Assembly: GCA_964418595.1 (NCBI GenBank)
Contig: CAYQMF010000086.1
Coordinates: forward strand, 1-28,877
Direction: 5' to 3'
DNA: 28,877 nt
Source: CAYQMF01 sp964418595
GTDB lineage: Bacteria > Planctomycetota > UBA1135 > UBA2386
Part shown: positions 1-7,335 of the stretch, piece by piece
Position numbering within the stretch: position 1 is the first letter of the stretch
How the letters are laid out: each line of letters starts with the position of its first letter
Position numbers and translations under genes: made by a program
Notes under the pieces: generated by a model
The model's database searches: none
Told to the model about the DNA's origin: nothing
Seen by the model: the letters and a program-made list of their open reading frames with translations, nothing else

Positions 1-1182
1 GGCCTTCTTCTCCTTCATCTCCGCCTCCGTGGCGGCGCCGACGAGGATCTGCGCGACACCGCCGGACAGCTTGGCGAGCCGCTCCTGCAGCTTCTCGCGG
101 TCGTAGTCCGACGTGGTCTTGTCGATCTCGGCGCGGATCTGGCCGATGCGACCCTGCACGTCGGCGGTCTTGCCCGCGCCCTCGATGATCGTGGTGTTGT
201 CCTTGCCGACGACGACCTTCTTGGCGGTGCCGAGGTCATCGGTGGTGATGGACTCGGTCGAGATCCCGAGGTCCTCGAAGATCGCGCGCGCGCCGGTCAG
301 GATCGCGATGTCTTCGAGCATGGCCTTGCGGCGGTCACCGAAGCCGGGGGCCTTGACCGCGGCGCACTTGAACACGCCCCGCAGCTTGTTCACGACCAGC
401 GTCGCGAGCGCCTCGCCCTCGACTTCCTCGGCCACGATCAGCAACGGACGTCCGCTCTGCGCGACCTTCTCGAGCAGCGGCAGCATGTCCTTGATGGAGC
501 TGATCTTCTTCTCGTGGACCAGGATCCACGGGTTCTCGAGCAGGCACTCCATCTTGTCGGCGTTGGTGACGAAGTGCGGCGACAGGTAGCCCTTGTCGAA
601 CTGCATCCCCTCCACCCACTCGACCTCGGTCTGCAGGCTCTTGCCCTCTTCGACCGTGATCACACCGTCCTGTCCGACGCGCTCCATGGCGTCGGCGAGG
701 ATCTTGCCGATCTCCTCGTCGTTGTTTGCGGCAACGCAGCCGACCTGTGCGATCTCCTTCTTGCCGGCGACCTTGGTGGCGTTCTTCTTCAGCTCCTTGG
801 TGGCGGCCTGGACGGCCTTCTCGATGCCGCGCTTGATCGACACGGGGTTGGCGCCGGCGGTGACGTTCTTGATGCCCTCTTCGAAGATGGCCTCCGCGAG
901 GATCGTGGCGGTCGTGGTGCCGTCGCCCGCGACGTCGGAAGTGCGCGACGCGACTTCCTTCACGAGCTGCGCGCCCATGTTCTCGTACTTGCCTTCGAGT
1001 TCGATCTCCTTGGCGACAGTGACGCCGTCCTTGGTGACGGTCGGGCTGCCGAAGGACTTCTCGATGATGACGTTGCGGCCGCGGGGGCCGAGGGTGACCT
1101 TGACCGCGCGCGCGAGCTTGCGCACGCCGTCACGGATGCGCTCGCGCGCCTCCTGGTCGTAAGCGATCTTCTTGACTGCCAT
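1..1182 (-). CDS. groEL: Chaperonin GroEL (60 kDa chaperonin), partial at the window edge
   Basis: This is the ATP-driven cytoplasmic folding chamber that works with GroES. The first 394 codons are present; the C-terminal part lies beyond position 1. The N-terminus reads MAVKKIAYDQEARERI, and the nucleotide-binding motifs sit at the usual GroEL numbers: TLGPRGRNV at 30-38, Asp52 in TKDGVTV, and AGDGTTTAT at 85-93 with Asp87, the ATP-hydrolysis aspartate of the family. The apical-domain start (VEEGKSLQTEVEWVEGMQFDKGY in the family pattern) is also recognisable. The ATG at 1182 is preceded by an AGGAGA ribosome site (1189-1194), which supports the start. groES lies 50 nt upstream on the same strand, the usual groESL operon order. 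I see no CIRCE operator upstream of either gene. The identification is firm; only the C-terminus is unseen. Confidence 0.97.
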   Translation of the reverse strand, partial: MAVKKIAYDQEARERIRDGVRKLARAVKVTLGPRGRNVIIEKSFGSPTVTKDGVTVAKEIELEGKYENMGAQLVKEVASRTSDVAGDGTTTATILAEAIFEEGIKNVTAGANPVSIKRGIEKAVQAATKELKKNATKVAGKKEIAQVGCVAANNDEEIGKILADAMERVGQDGVITVEEGKSLQTEVEWVEGMQFDKGYLSPHFVTNADKMECLLENPWILVHEKKISSIKDMLPLLEKVAQSGRPLLIVAEEVEGEALATLVVNKLRGVFKCAAVKAPGFGDRRKAMLEDIAILTGARAIFEDLGISTESITTDDLGTAKKVVVGKDNTTIIEGAGKTADVQGRIGQIRAEIDKTTSDYDREKLQERLAKLSGGVAQILVGAATEAEMKEKKA

Positions 1183-1232
1183 GGGTGTTCTCCTGTGTGG
1201 GGTTGTGCTGGCGTTTGGTGAGGGAGAGCCGC

Positions 1233-1544
1233 TCAGCCGTCGATGACGGCGAGGATCTCGTCCTCACTGAGGATGAGGTAGTCGTCGCCCTCGATCTGGA
1301 TCTCTGATCCGGCGTACGACGAGAAGAGGACGCGGTCCTTGGCCTTCACCGAGAACGGGGCGAACTCGCCGTTCTCGAGCTTGCGGCCCTGGCCGACGGC
1401 GATGACGGTTCCCTCCTTGGGCTTCTCCTTCGCGGTGTCGGGGAGGATGATGCCGCCCTTCGTCATCGCGTCCGCATCGGAACGCTTGACGAGGACGCGG
1501 TCGCCGAGGGGAGTGATCTTGACGCTGGTCTTGGTCTTTGCCAT
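1233..1544 (-). CDS. groES: Co-chaperonin GroES (10 kDa chaperonin)
   Basis: GroES caps the GroEL cavity as a heptameric lid in the cytoplasm. The protein has 103 residues, close to the usual 95-100, with a short extra N-terminal stretch. It shows the family sequence ITPLGDRVLVKR (about residues 10-21), a mobile-loop region with TKGGIILPDTAKEKP (28-42), GTVIAVGQG (45-53) and the C-terminal YLILSEDEILAVI. The ATG at 1544 gives the full N-terminal strand; a clear Shine-Dalgarno sequence is not visible just upstream, where the mRNA is C-rich. groEL follows after 50 nt. A stand-alone receiver gene ends 73 nt upstream on the same strand, so read-through from it is possible but unproven. Confidence 0.97.
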   Translation of the reverse strand: MAKTKTSVKITPLGDRVLVKRSDADAMTKGGIILPDTAKEKPKEGTVIAVGQGRKLENGEFAPFSVKAKDRVLFSSYAGSEIQIEGDDYLILSEDEILAVIDG

Positions 1545-1617
1545 GGGGGGAGGGGCTACTTGCGGGTCAGGTCGGTTGGGTCAGGGAAGCACGATGGCCG
1601 CGGGGGACCGAAGTCGA

Positions 1618-2031
1618 TCACACCAGCGGAGGAAACTGCGGAGGGGACTGCGTCGGGTTGAAGTAGTGGCGGACGAGCCGGGCCAGCGACAGCCGAAACG
1701 CGCTGAGCTCGAGCGGCTTGCGGAGGAACGTGTAGAAGCCGAGCGCATCGGCGGCGGCCGTGTCTTCGCGGGTTGCCTGGCCCGACATCAGGATCGCGGG
1801 CAGCGCTCCGACCTCATTCACGATCGTCCTGAACACCTCCAGGCCGGTCATCCCGGGCAGGTGCATGTCGAGGATCGAGAAGTCGAGGTGGACCGAACGA
1901 GCAACCTGCACGGCGCGCGGCCCCGTCTCCACCGAATGCACCCACCACCCGTTGCTCGAGAGCACCTCCGCCAGGCAGCAGCGCAGCGGGGCGTCGTCTT
2001 CGGCAAGGAGAACGGAGAAGGGTCGGGGCAT
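1618..2031 (-). CDS. Stand-alone response regulator receiver domain protein
   Basis: This is a 137-residue protein made of a single CheY-like receiver with no output domain. Visible landmarks are the acidic pair Asp12-Asp13 in VLLAEDDAP, the phospho-acceptor Asp55 in FSILDMHLPGMTGLE, the switch Ser83 in AILMSGQAT and the invariant Lys105 in FLRKPLE. The about 25 residues after the receiver (ending QSPPQFPPLV) are proline-rich and carry no recognisable domain. Such proteins relay phosphate or bind partners in two-component pathways in the cytoplasm. No histidine kinase is seen in the window. It lies upstream of groES on the same strand with a 73-nt gap. The family is certain; the pathway is unknown. 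Confidence 0.9.
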   Translation of the reverse strand: MPRPFSVLLAEDDAPLRCCLAEVLSSNGWWVHSVETGPRAVQVARSVHLDFSILDMHLPGMTGLEVFRTIVNEVGALPAILMSGQATREDTAAADALGFYTFLRKPLELSAFRLSLARLVRHYFNPTQSPPQFPPLV

Positions 2032-2141
2032 CGCGGTGCGGTGGAGGGCCCGGCCATCGCAACCCGTGTGCCGCCGACTCTGGGTGACCTAAGTTCGCTG
2101 TCGGCAGGCCTTTGGCACATGCACCTCGGCGCCTCGGGAGG

Positions 2142-2166
2142 TGGCTCTGTCACGCTGGCAGAGCCA
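2142..2166 (-). terminator. Hairpin downstream of the acidic zinc-ribbon gene
   Basis: An 8-bp perfect inverted repeat, TGGCTCTG / CAGAGCCA, encloses a 9-nt loop. It lies about 57 nt past the stop of the acidic zinc-ribbon gene and before the receiver gene, so it could end that transcript. There is no T-run on either strand, so intrinsic termination is uncertain. Confidence 0.35.
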
Positions 2167-2222
2167 GGGCCGACCGTCGCTGTCAACCTGGCAGCGGCCC
2201 TGGACGGCGGTCTGGTGCGACC

Positions 2223-2570
2223 TCAGTCTTCGTCCTCGTCTTCGTCCTCGTCCTCGTCCTCGTCCTCTTCGTCCTCGTCGTCGTCGACGTCTTCGTCGTC
2301 GTCGGGGTCGACATCGTCGTCGAGGTCTTCGTCGGCGTCGTCATCGTCGAAGTCGTCGTCATCGTCCTCCTCCTCCTCCTCCTCTTCGCCTTCGTCGTCG
2401 ACGTCGTCGAGATCCTCATCCTCGTACGACGCGAGGATCCGGTCCCAGTCGGACACTTCGATCACGGCGTTGCACGACATGCAGATCCCGTCGTTGTCTC
2501 GGAGGTCTTCGATGTCATCGAGGGTGCGGTAGGCGCGACCGCATTCCTCGCAGCGGATGACCTTGCCCAT
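2223..2570 (-). CDS. Zinc-ribbon protein with a long poly-Asp/Glu tail
   Basis: I do not recognise a named family. The 115-residue protein starts MGKVIRCEECGRAYRT; two CxxC knuckles (Cys7/Cys10 and Cys30/Cys33) form a probable single zinc ribbon in residues 1-45. From about residue 49 to the end the chain is almost entirely Asp and Glu, finishing in alternating Glu-Asp repeats. The architecture recalls the small alphaproteobacterial zinc-ribbon proteins with acid-rich tails (FYDLN-acid type), but the FYDLN motif is absent. The acidic tail could bind basic proteins, cations or nucleic-acid-binding surfaces; this is inference. The ATG at 2570 was chosen because it starts directly at the ribbon; the open frame continues upstream only as low-quality Arg/Pro-rich translation. 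Confidence 0.72.
   Translation of the reverse strand: MGKVIRCEECGRAYRTLDDIEDLRDNDGICMSCNAVIEVSDWDRILASYEDEDLDDVDDEGEEEEEEEDDDDDFDDDDADEDLDDDVDPDDDEDVDDDEDEEDEDEDEDEDEDED
2226..2420 (-). repeat. Trinucleotide low-complexity tract coding the acidic tail
   Basis: The plus strand is an almost pure mixture of TCG, TCC, TCT and GTC triplets (minus strand GAC/GAG codons) for nearly 200 nt. It encodes the Asp/Glu tail of the zinc-ribbon protein. Tracts of this type are prone to slippage, so length differences between strains are likely. On the opposite strand it produces a spurious poly-Ser open frame. Confidence 0.8.
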
Positions 2571-2809
2571 GTCAGTCCCGTTCTTGCGCTTGGTGGAGGT
2601 GGCGAGGCCGGAAACACCCCCCCGACGTGGCGGGGGCGCTGCCTGGCAGTTCGCGCCCTTCCATAACACGGCGGCGTCCCTGCGAAAAGAATCTTGAAGA
2701 ATCGGTGCGACGCCTTCCCGGAGCCGCCGGAAGGGCTCCCGCCAGGTTTCCCAGGAGCGCAACCTCTCGCGTTGGCGTGGCCCTGGCGGTGGCCCTACGT
2801 TGCCAGCCG

Positions 2810-4786
2810 ATGCTCGGCATCGCGCTCGTAGTCCTCCAGGCCGTGCCCCCGGCGCTCGTGCACATCGAGAACCCGGCCGAGGTGGTGCATCGGGTCGTGA
2901 TGCGCTGTGCTTGGCCGCTGCCGCGCCATTCCGGCGTGAGGGTGCTCGGCGGCGTGAGCGTCGGGGGCGTCCCCGCGACGTGGCGACCGATGCTGCGGTG
3001 GCCCGATGGCGCGCTCGCTCTGGTCGAACTCCGTTGGCTCGTCGAGCTGAACGGAGCGGCCACGCAGGCCGTGGATGTGCAGTGGCGAACGGTCGCGGGG
3101 CCGAAAGCGGACGATGCGGAGCGTGAGGCGGACATTCCGATGCGCACGGAGCTGCCGATCCGCGCGGAGATCGAGGATCCCTGGGGACGCACGCTGGTGG
3201 CGAGCCTGTCGGAGTCCGCGCGCGTCGGAGGCTCGGACCGGCCGGCGTGGCAACTCGTGCCAGTCGGGGCGGACGGCCGCGGCTACCTGGGCCTGCTGGC
3301 AGACCTGGCGCCGGGCTACACCGCACGCCACTCGATCCTGACCCTGAGTCTGGACAACGGCCGGTTGCGACCGGACCAGGGCAGCGGTGCAGTGCGCCTC
3401 CGGCGCTTCGACCTCGTGTCCGAGGACTGCACGCTGCGCTTCCTGCCCAGGCATGCGCGCGCCAACGGTCTCGCACTCGCGGAGCCGGTGCTCGACGCCG
3501 CGACCGGTGCTCCGACCGGCTACCGCCAGCATCTCCTCGGTCCGTCGGAGTCGATCTATCTGGGGGATGGCACCGCCAAGAGTTTTCGCTTCGATCTCTT
3601 CTCGTCGGAGGGCGCGACCGAAGCGGAGACGGCCGCGATCGCCGCGGCCGTGGCGAGTCCCATCGTCGCGTTCCCGGATCTGGCGTGGGTGCGTCACACC
3701 GGCGCATTCGGGACGCACGGTGGCCCGGCTCCCGTGCTGACGGAGAACGAGCAGATCGGTCCGATGCTCGCGGGGGCGTGGCACATGGGCTCGGACTTCG
3801 GTGTGTTCGGGGGCTTCGGCGATCCCAAGGCCGCCGCCGCGCACGGTGCACCGCGACACGGTCCCTCGGCGCTGCACTCCGTGTTGCGGTTGCGTTCGCC
3901 GGCGTTGCTCAGGGTCGCGGAGGCGATGGTCCTGCAGAGCACGCTGCGGCCGCTGCCCGGACACGTCGCCCGCGCGGGAACCGATAGCCGGGCGCTTCGC
4001 GCGGGTCTCTCGCGCCGGGCCCAGCACATGCCGCACGGCTTCGAAGCGCTCGACTACGAGCACGCCTCCGTCGACCTGCTCTTCGATCACTACTGGCTGA
4101 CCGGGGACCGGCTGGCACGCGAGGAACTCGCGCGGCACGCAGTTGCGCTCCGACGCGTGCTCGCCAACCGGGCCTTCCGCACGAGCCGCGGCGAAGGCTG
4201 GGGCCTGCAGGCGCTCGCATCCTGTGCGCTGGCTACCGGCGACCAGGAGCTTGCCGCGTGGCTGCGTGCGCACGTCGCGGTGGAGCTCGCCCCGAGCCTT
4301 CGCGAGAACCTCGTGGCGGCGATCGTGCAGCCGCCACACCGCGAGGTCCTCGACGGCGAGACCCCGTTCGATTCGCCGTGGCAGATGGCGGCGCTGGTGC
4401 ATGGCCTGCACGCCGTGCATCGCTTGACGGGGGACGACGAGATCGCGGCGGCGGCTGTGATCGTTGCGAGCCGGATGGCCGGTCCGGGGTGGGTCGAGGG
4501 GGTCGGGCCGAAGTACTTCGTCAGCGCGCGCGACCCCGCGAAGTACGAGATGGCGCGCGTCGGCCCGCCCGTCGATGGGCCGGCACGGTTCCAGATCGGC
4601 GCGTTCGTACTCGCGGCCGAGCTCGCCCGCGATCGCCCCGAACTCGCGGCCCTGTTCGAGCGGCGTGCGGCCGAACTCGTCCTGGCCGTGGTGCCCGACC
4701 CGGCGGCTGCGCCACCCGGCCTGCGCAGCGACCCGTGGTTCCAGCTCTGGCTCGACCGCAACGCGCCTGACCGGCCCCCGCGATGA
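2810..4786 (+). CDS. Secreted PcRGLX/YetA-like protein (putative polysaccharide-active, alpha/alpha-toroid)
   Basis: The 658-residue protein begins MLGIALVVLQAVPPALVHIEN, a plausible though short signal peptide. The N-terminal part resembles the RIFT-barrel domain of the PcRGLX/YetA group (exo-rhamnogalacturonan lyase relatives): a wall of beta-strands with LPRHSGVRVLGGVSVGGVP followed by the typical RWPDGALALVELRW (compare RWPDGS-V-W in that group). The middle third is beta-rich, and the last third (from about residue 390) is helical with repeated Trp/His/Tyr patterns such as DYEHASVDLLFDHYWLTGD, as in the toroid domain. The open frame extends upstream to 2627, but that part is Arg/Pro-rich and lacks a signal sequence, so I chose the ATG at 2810; a GTG near 2776 is an alternative. 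The substrate is unknown and the family call is from pattern memory only. Confidence 0.6.
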   Translation: MLGIALVVLQAVPPALVHIENPAEVVHRVVMRCAWPLPRHSGVRVLGGVSVGGVPATWRPMLRWPDGALALVELRWLVELNGAATQAVDVQWRTVAGPKADDAEREADIPMRTELPIRAEIEDPWGRTLVASLSESARVGGSDRPAWQLVPVGADGRGYLGLLADLAPGYTARHSILTLSLDNGRLRPDQGSGAVRLRRFDLVSEDCTLRFLPRHARANGLALAEPVLDAATGAPTGYRQHLLGPSESIYLGDGTAKSFRFDLFSSEGATEAETAAIAAAVASPIVAFPDLAWVRHTGAFGTHGGPAPVLTENEQIGPMLAGAWHMGSDFGVFGGFGDPKAAAAHGAPRHGPSALHSVLRLRSPALLRVAEAMVLQSTLRPLPGHVARAGTDSRALRAGLSRRAQHMPHGFEALDYEHASVDLLFDHYWLTGDRLAREELARHAVALRRVLANRAFRTSRGEGWGLQALASCALATGDQELAAWLRAHVAVELAPSLRENLVAAIVQPPHREVLDGETPFDSPWQMAALVHGLHAVHRLTGDDEIAAAAVIVASRMAGPGWVEGVGPKYFVSARDPAKYEMARVGPPVDGPARFQIGAFVLAAELARDRPELAALFERRAAELVLAVVPDPAAAPPGLRSDPWFQLWLDRNAPDRPPR

Positions 4787-4787
4787 C

Positions 4788-4866
4788 CCCATCGCGGCCG
4801 GCGGCCGCAACCCAAGGGGTTGATGTCGTCGCTGGTGCGACGACCAGAAGGGGCCGCCGGCGATGG
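4788..4866. repeat. Structured intergenic repeat, copy 1
   Basis: The element begins two bases after the stop of the YetA-like gene. Its outer arms pair as CCATCGC-(GGC)-CGGCGGCC at 4789-4806 with GGCCGCCGGCGATGG at 4852-4866, giving 15 bp with a three-base bulge. Inside sits a perfect 8-bp hairpin, GTCGTCGC-TGGT-GCGACGAC, at 4825-4844. The first 31 nt (4788-4818) recur at 19450-19479 with one substitution and one indel. It may act as a terminator for the upstream gene, or be a REP-like dispersed element. The interval 4867-5030 before the kynureninase start holds nothing else I can identify. Confidence 0.55.
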
Positions 4867-5030
4867 CGTCGTTTGGGGCTTCCAGGGCCGCTCGGTCATC
4901 GCAGCGGAAGAGCCCACGACGAGGGAACTTCGCTGTGAATCTCTTGCGCCACGCGAGCATTCGCGACCCTTGCAGCCCGAGGGCGCCCCACGCGATTGAC
5001 TCGGCCCGCGAGGCTGTGTCCGCTCTGCCC

Positions 5031-6227
5031 ATGGCCGAGCACGATCCCCTGCTGCGCTGGCGCGCCGAGTTCCCGATCGCGGAGCGCACGCGCTACCTGA
5101 TCAGCAACTCGCTCGGCGCCATGCCGACGCGCGCCCGCGCGAGCATGCAGCGCTACCAGGACCTGTGGGACGAGCGCGGCGTGCGGGCCTGGGCGGAGGG
5201 ATGGTGGGTGGCGCAGAACGAGATCGCCGCCCCGCTCGCCCGCATCCTCGGCGTCGCGGCGAACGACGTGTCGATGCACCAGAACGTCGCCATCGCCAGC
5301 CAGTCGATCCTGTCGTGCTTCGACTTCGCCGGTGCCCGCCGGAAGATCGTGCTCTGCGCGCTCGAGTTTCCCTCGCTGCTCTACCTGTACGAGGCGCAGC
5401 GCGCGCGCGGCGCCGAGATCGAGATCGTGCCCGGCGACGCGGCCGGGATCGGAGTCGACCTCGAACGCCTGCTCGCGGCGATCGACGAGCGCACCCTGCT
5501 CGTGCCGATCAGCCACGTCCTCTTCCGCAGCGCGTTCATCCAGGATGCCCGGGCGATCATCGCCCGGGCGCGCGAGGTCGGGGCGTTCGTGATCCTCGAC
5601 GTGTTCCAGGCCGTGGGGACCGTGCCGTTGCAGCTCGCTGAGTGGGGCGTGCATGCGGCGGTGGGTGGTGCGCTGAAGTTCCTCTGCGGCGGACCCGGCA
5701 ACGCGTTCCTCTACGTGGATCCGGAGGCGGGCAAGCGAATGCGCCCCACCTTCACGGGCTGGATGGCACACAAGGATCCCTTCGCGTTCGCGCCGCGGCA
5801 GGAGCTGCGCACCGACGGGTGGCGCTTCCTGCACGGCACACCCAACGTGCCCGCGATCTTCGCAGGCAAGGAAGGAGTCGCGATCGTCGCCGAGATCGGC
5901 GTCGAGGCGATCCGGGCCAAGAGCAGGCGGCAGACCGCGCTGCTCGTCGAGCGCGCGGCCAGGCACGGGCTCTCGGTGCACGCTCCGAGTGATCCGGAGC
6001 AACGCGGCGGGACGGTCGCCGTGCAGGTCGCGCACGGCTACGAGGTTTGCCAGGCGCTCCTCGCCGAGGACATCGTGGTCGACTTCCGACCCGATGCCGG
6101 CATCCGCATCGCGCCGCACTTCTACACGTCCGACGAAGACTGCGTGGCCACGGTGGATCGCATGGCGGAGATCCTCGCGACCCGCGCGTACGAACGCTTT
6201 CTGCACCAGCCGAAGCGGCCGGGCTGA
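5031..6227 (+). CDS. kynU: Kynureninase-type PLP enzyme (aminotransferase class V fold)
   Basis: Kynureninase splits L-kynurenine into anthranilate and alanine in tryptophan catabolism, in the cytoplasm. The 398-residue protein shows the family opening RYLISNSLGAMP (21-32, compare YLDGNSLG in KynU), a cofactor aspartate in AFVILDVFQAVG (Asp190), the PLP lysine in GGALKFLCGGPGNAF (Lys216), and FTGWMAHKDPFAF (241-253), which matches the GW-H-DPFAF segment of kynureninases. The ATG at 5031 was chosen because it is the first start giving a class V N-terminus; the open frame to 4863 runs into the upstream repeat and encodes Arg/Ser-rich sequence. kynB starts 3 nt after its stop, which supports the assignment. 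The sequence around the cofactor Asp differs from classical kynureninases, so a related class V enzyme is the alternative. Confidence 0.82.
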   Translation: MAEHDPLLRWRAEFPIAERTRYLISNSLGAMPTRARASMQRYQDLWDERGVRAWAEGWWVAQNEIAAPLARILGVAANDVSMHQNVAIASQSILSCFDFAGARRKIVLCALEFPSLLYLYEAQRARGAEIEIVPGDAAGIGVDLERLLAAIDERTLLVPISHVLFRSAFIQDARAIIARAREVGAFVILDVFQAVGTVPLQLAEWGVHAAVGGALKFLCGGPGNAFLYVDPEAGKRMRPTFTGWMAHKDPFAFAPRQELRTDGWRFLHGTPNVPAIFAGKEGVAIVAEIGVEAIRAKSRRQTALLVERAARHGLSVHAPSDPEQRGGTVAVQVAHGYEVCQALLAEDIVVDFRPDAGIRIAPHFYTSDEDCVATVDRMAEILATRAYERFLHQPKRPG

Positions 6228-6230
6228 CCC

Positions 6231-6881
6231 ATGCTCTGGGACATCAGCGAACCGATCGCGCCCGACACTGCGGTGTTTCCCGGCGACACGCCGTACTCGG
6301 CGACGTGGGTGGCGCGCCTCGAGCGGGGCGATTCGTGCAATGTGTCGACGATGCGGATGTCGGTGCACTGTGGTACGCACGGCGACGCGCCCATCCACTT
6401 CGTGGCCGGCGGAACGGATGCGGCGTCAGCGCCGCTCGACGCGTACCTCGGGCGCTGTCGCGTGCTCGACGTCGCAGCCATCGGCTCCCCGCCGCTCGTC
6501 GATCCCGCGAGCCTGGCGGGCCGGCTGGCCGGCGTCGAACGCGTGCTCTTGCGCACGGCGAGGACGCACGACCATCGGCGGTTCGACCCCGCGTTCGTCG
6601 CGCTCGGCGTCGAGGCGGCGCGTGCCCTCGTCGCCGCCCGCGTTCGTCTCGTCGGCATCGACACGCCGAGCCTCGATCCCGGCACGAGCAAGGATCTTCC
6701 CACGCATCACCTGCTGGCTGCGGCGGGGGTGGTGTGGCTCGAGAACCTCGACCTGTCGTCGGTGCCGGTCGATCCGGGCGCGGGGACCGACTACGAACTC
6801 CTCGCGCTGCCGCTGCGGATCGTCGGTGGCGACGCCGCACCCGTCCGCGCAGTCCTTCGACCGTGGAGGTCCCCGCAGTGA
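6231..6881 (+). CDS. kynB: Kynurenine formamidase (cyclase family)
   Basis: KynB hydrolyses N-formyl-L-kynurenine to kynurenine and formate. The 216-residue length fits bacterial KynB. The metal-binding signature H-x-G-T-H-x-D-x-P-x-H is complete: His46, His50, Asp52 and His56 in MSVHCGTHGDAPIHF. Other family segments are WDISEPIAPDTAVFPGDTP at the N-terminus, GIDTPSLDP in the middle, and the C-terminal run VWLENLDLSSVP, YELLALPLRIVGGDAAPVRAVL, which is characteristic of kynurenine formamidases rather than general cyclases. It follows kynU by 3 nt and its TGA overlaps the GTG start of the RidA gene, so the three genes are translationally coupled. The substrate is supported by family and neighbour together. 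Confidence 0.88.
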   Translation: MLWDISEPIAPDTAVFPGDTPYSATWVARLERGDSCNVSTMRMSVHCGTHGDAPIHFVAGGTDAASAPLDAYLGRCRVLDVAAIGSPPLVDPASLAGRLAGVERVLLRTARTHDHRRFDPAFVALGVEAARALVAARVRLVGIDTPSLDPGTSKDLPTHHLLAAAGVVWLENLDLSSVPVDPGAGTDYELLALPLRIVGGDAAPVRAVLRPWRSPQ

Positions 6882-7300
6882 CCGTTCGCAAGATTGCCAT
6901 CAACCCGCCCGGCCTCGTCGCTCCCGTCGGATTCGCGCATGCGTGGCTCGTGATCTCCGGCGCCGAGCCGGCTGCACCGCGCACGCTGTATCTCGCCGGT
7001 CAGTGCGGCTACGACCAGTCGGGCGCGATCGTCGCGCCGGGCGATCTCGTCGGTCAGTTGGACCTCGCGATGGCGAACATCGGCGAGTGCCTGCGCGCGG
7101 CGGAGATGGAGTTCGCCGACCTCGTGCAGTTGAACTTCTTCGTGCTCAGCCGGAACGACTACGCCACAGCTCGTCGCGCGTTCGGCGACATCTGGCGCCG
7201 CCACTGCGGCCGCCACTACCCGGCGATGGCGATGTTCATGGTCGCTGGGCTGTTCGACCCGCGCGCGCTCATCGAGATCCAGGGCATCGCTGCCCGCTGA
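6878..7300 (+). CDS. RidA/YjgF/YER057c family protein in the kynurenine operon
   Basis: The 140-residue protein has the RidA fold pattern: TLYLAGQCGYDQSGAIVAPGD, QLDLAMANIGECLRAAEMEFADLVQLNFFV, and the C-terminal RALIEIQGIAAR. It starts at a GTG whose last two bases overlap the kynB stop (GTGA, 6878-6881), with GGAGG at 6865-6869 at good spacing. In E. coli RidA the motif PARSCVEVARL carries the catalytic Arg105; here the matching segment is YPAMAMFMVAGL, so that arginine is replaced by methionine while the Glu of IEI is kept. This argues against a standard enamine/imine deaminase. RidA relatives act as 2-aminomuconate deaminases in some tryptophan-degradation operons (NbaF/AmnD type), which the context makes possible but does not prove. 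Confidence 0.82.
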   Translation: MTVRKIAINPPGLVAPVGFAHAWLVISGAEPAAPRTLYLAGQCGYDQSGAIVAPGDLVGQLDLAMANIGECLRAAEMEFADLVQLNFFVLSRNDYATARRAFGDIWRRHCGRHYPAMAMFMVAGLFDPRALIEIQGIAAR

Positions 7301-7315
7301 TCCAGACGAGCGGGC
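7292..7315. terminator. Hairpin between convergent ridA-like and subtilase genes
   Basis: A perfect 7-bp inverted repeat GCCCGCT / AGCGGGC with a 10-nt loop overlaps the stop codon of the RidA-family gene. It lies in the 35-nt convergent space before the subtilase stop, so it could serve both strands. No T-run follows. Confidence 0.4.
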
Positions 7316-7335
7316 GGATCAACCGACCCGGCGGA

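Noticed and set aside
1545..1617. CIRCE operator upstream of groES
   Set aside because: No TTAGCACTC-N9-GAGTGCTAA-like inverted repeat is present before groES or groEL.
2226..2420. CRISPR array or minisatellite
   Set aside because: The repeat unit is a codon triplet within a coding frame; there are no spacers.
1339..2532. Plus-strand frame with a long poly-Ser stretch
   Set aside because: It is antisense to groES, the receiver gene and the acidic-tail gene; the poly-Ser comes from the complement of Asp/Glu codons.
2627..2809. N-terminal extension of the YetA-like protein
   Set aside because: The 61 extra residues are Arg/Pro-rich with no domain and would place the hydrophobic signal-like segment internally.
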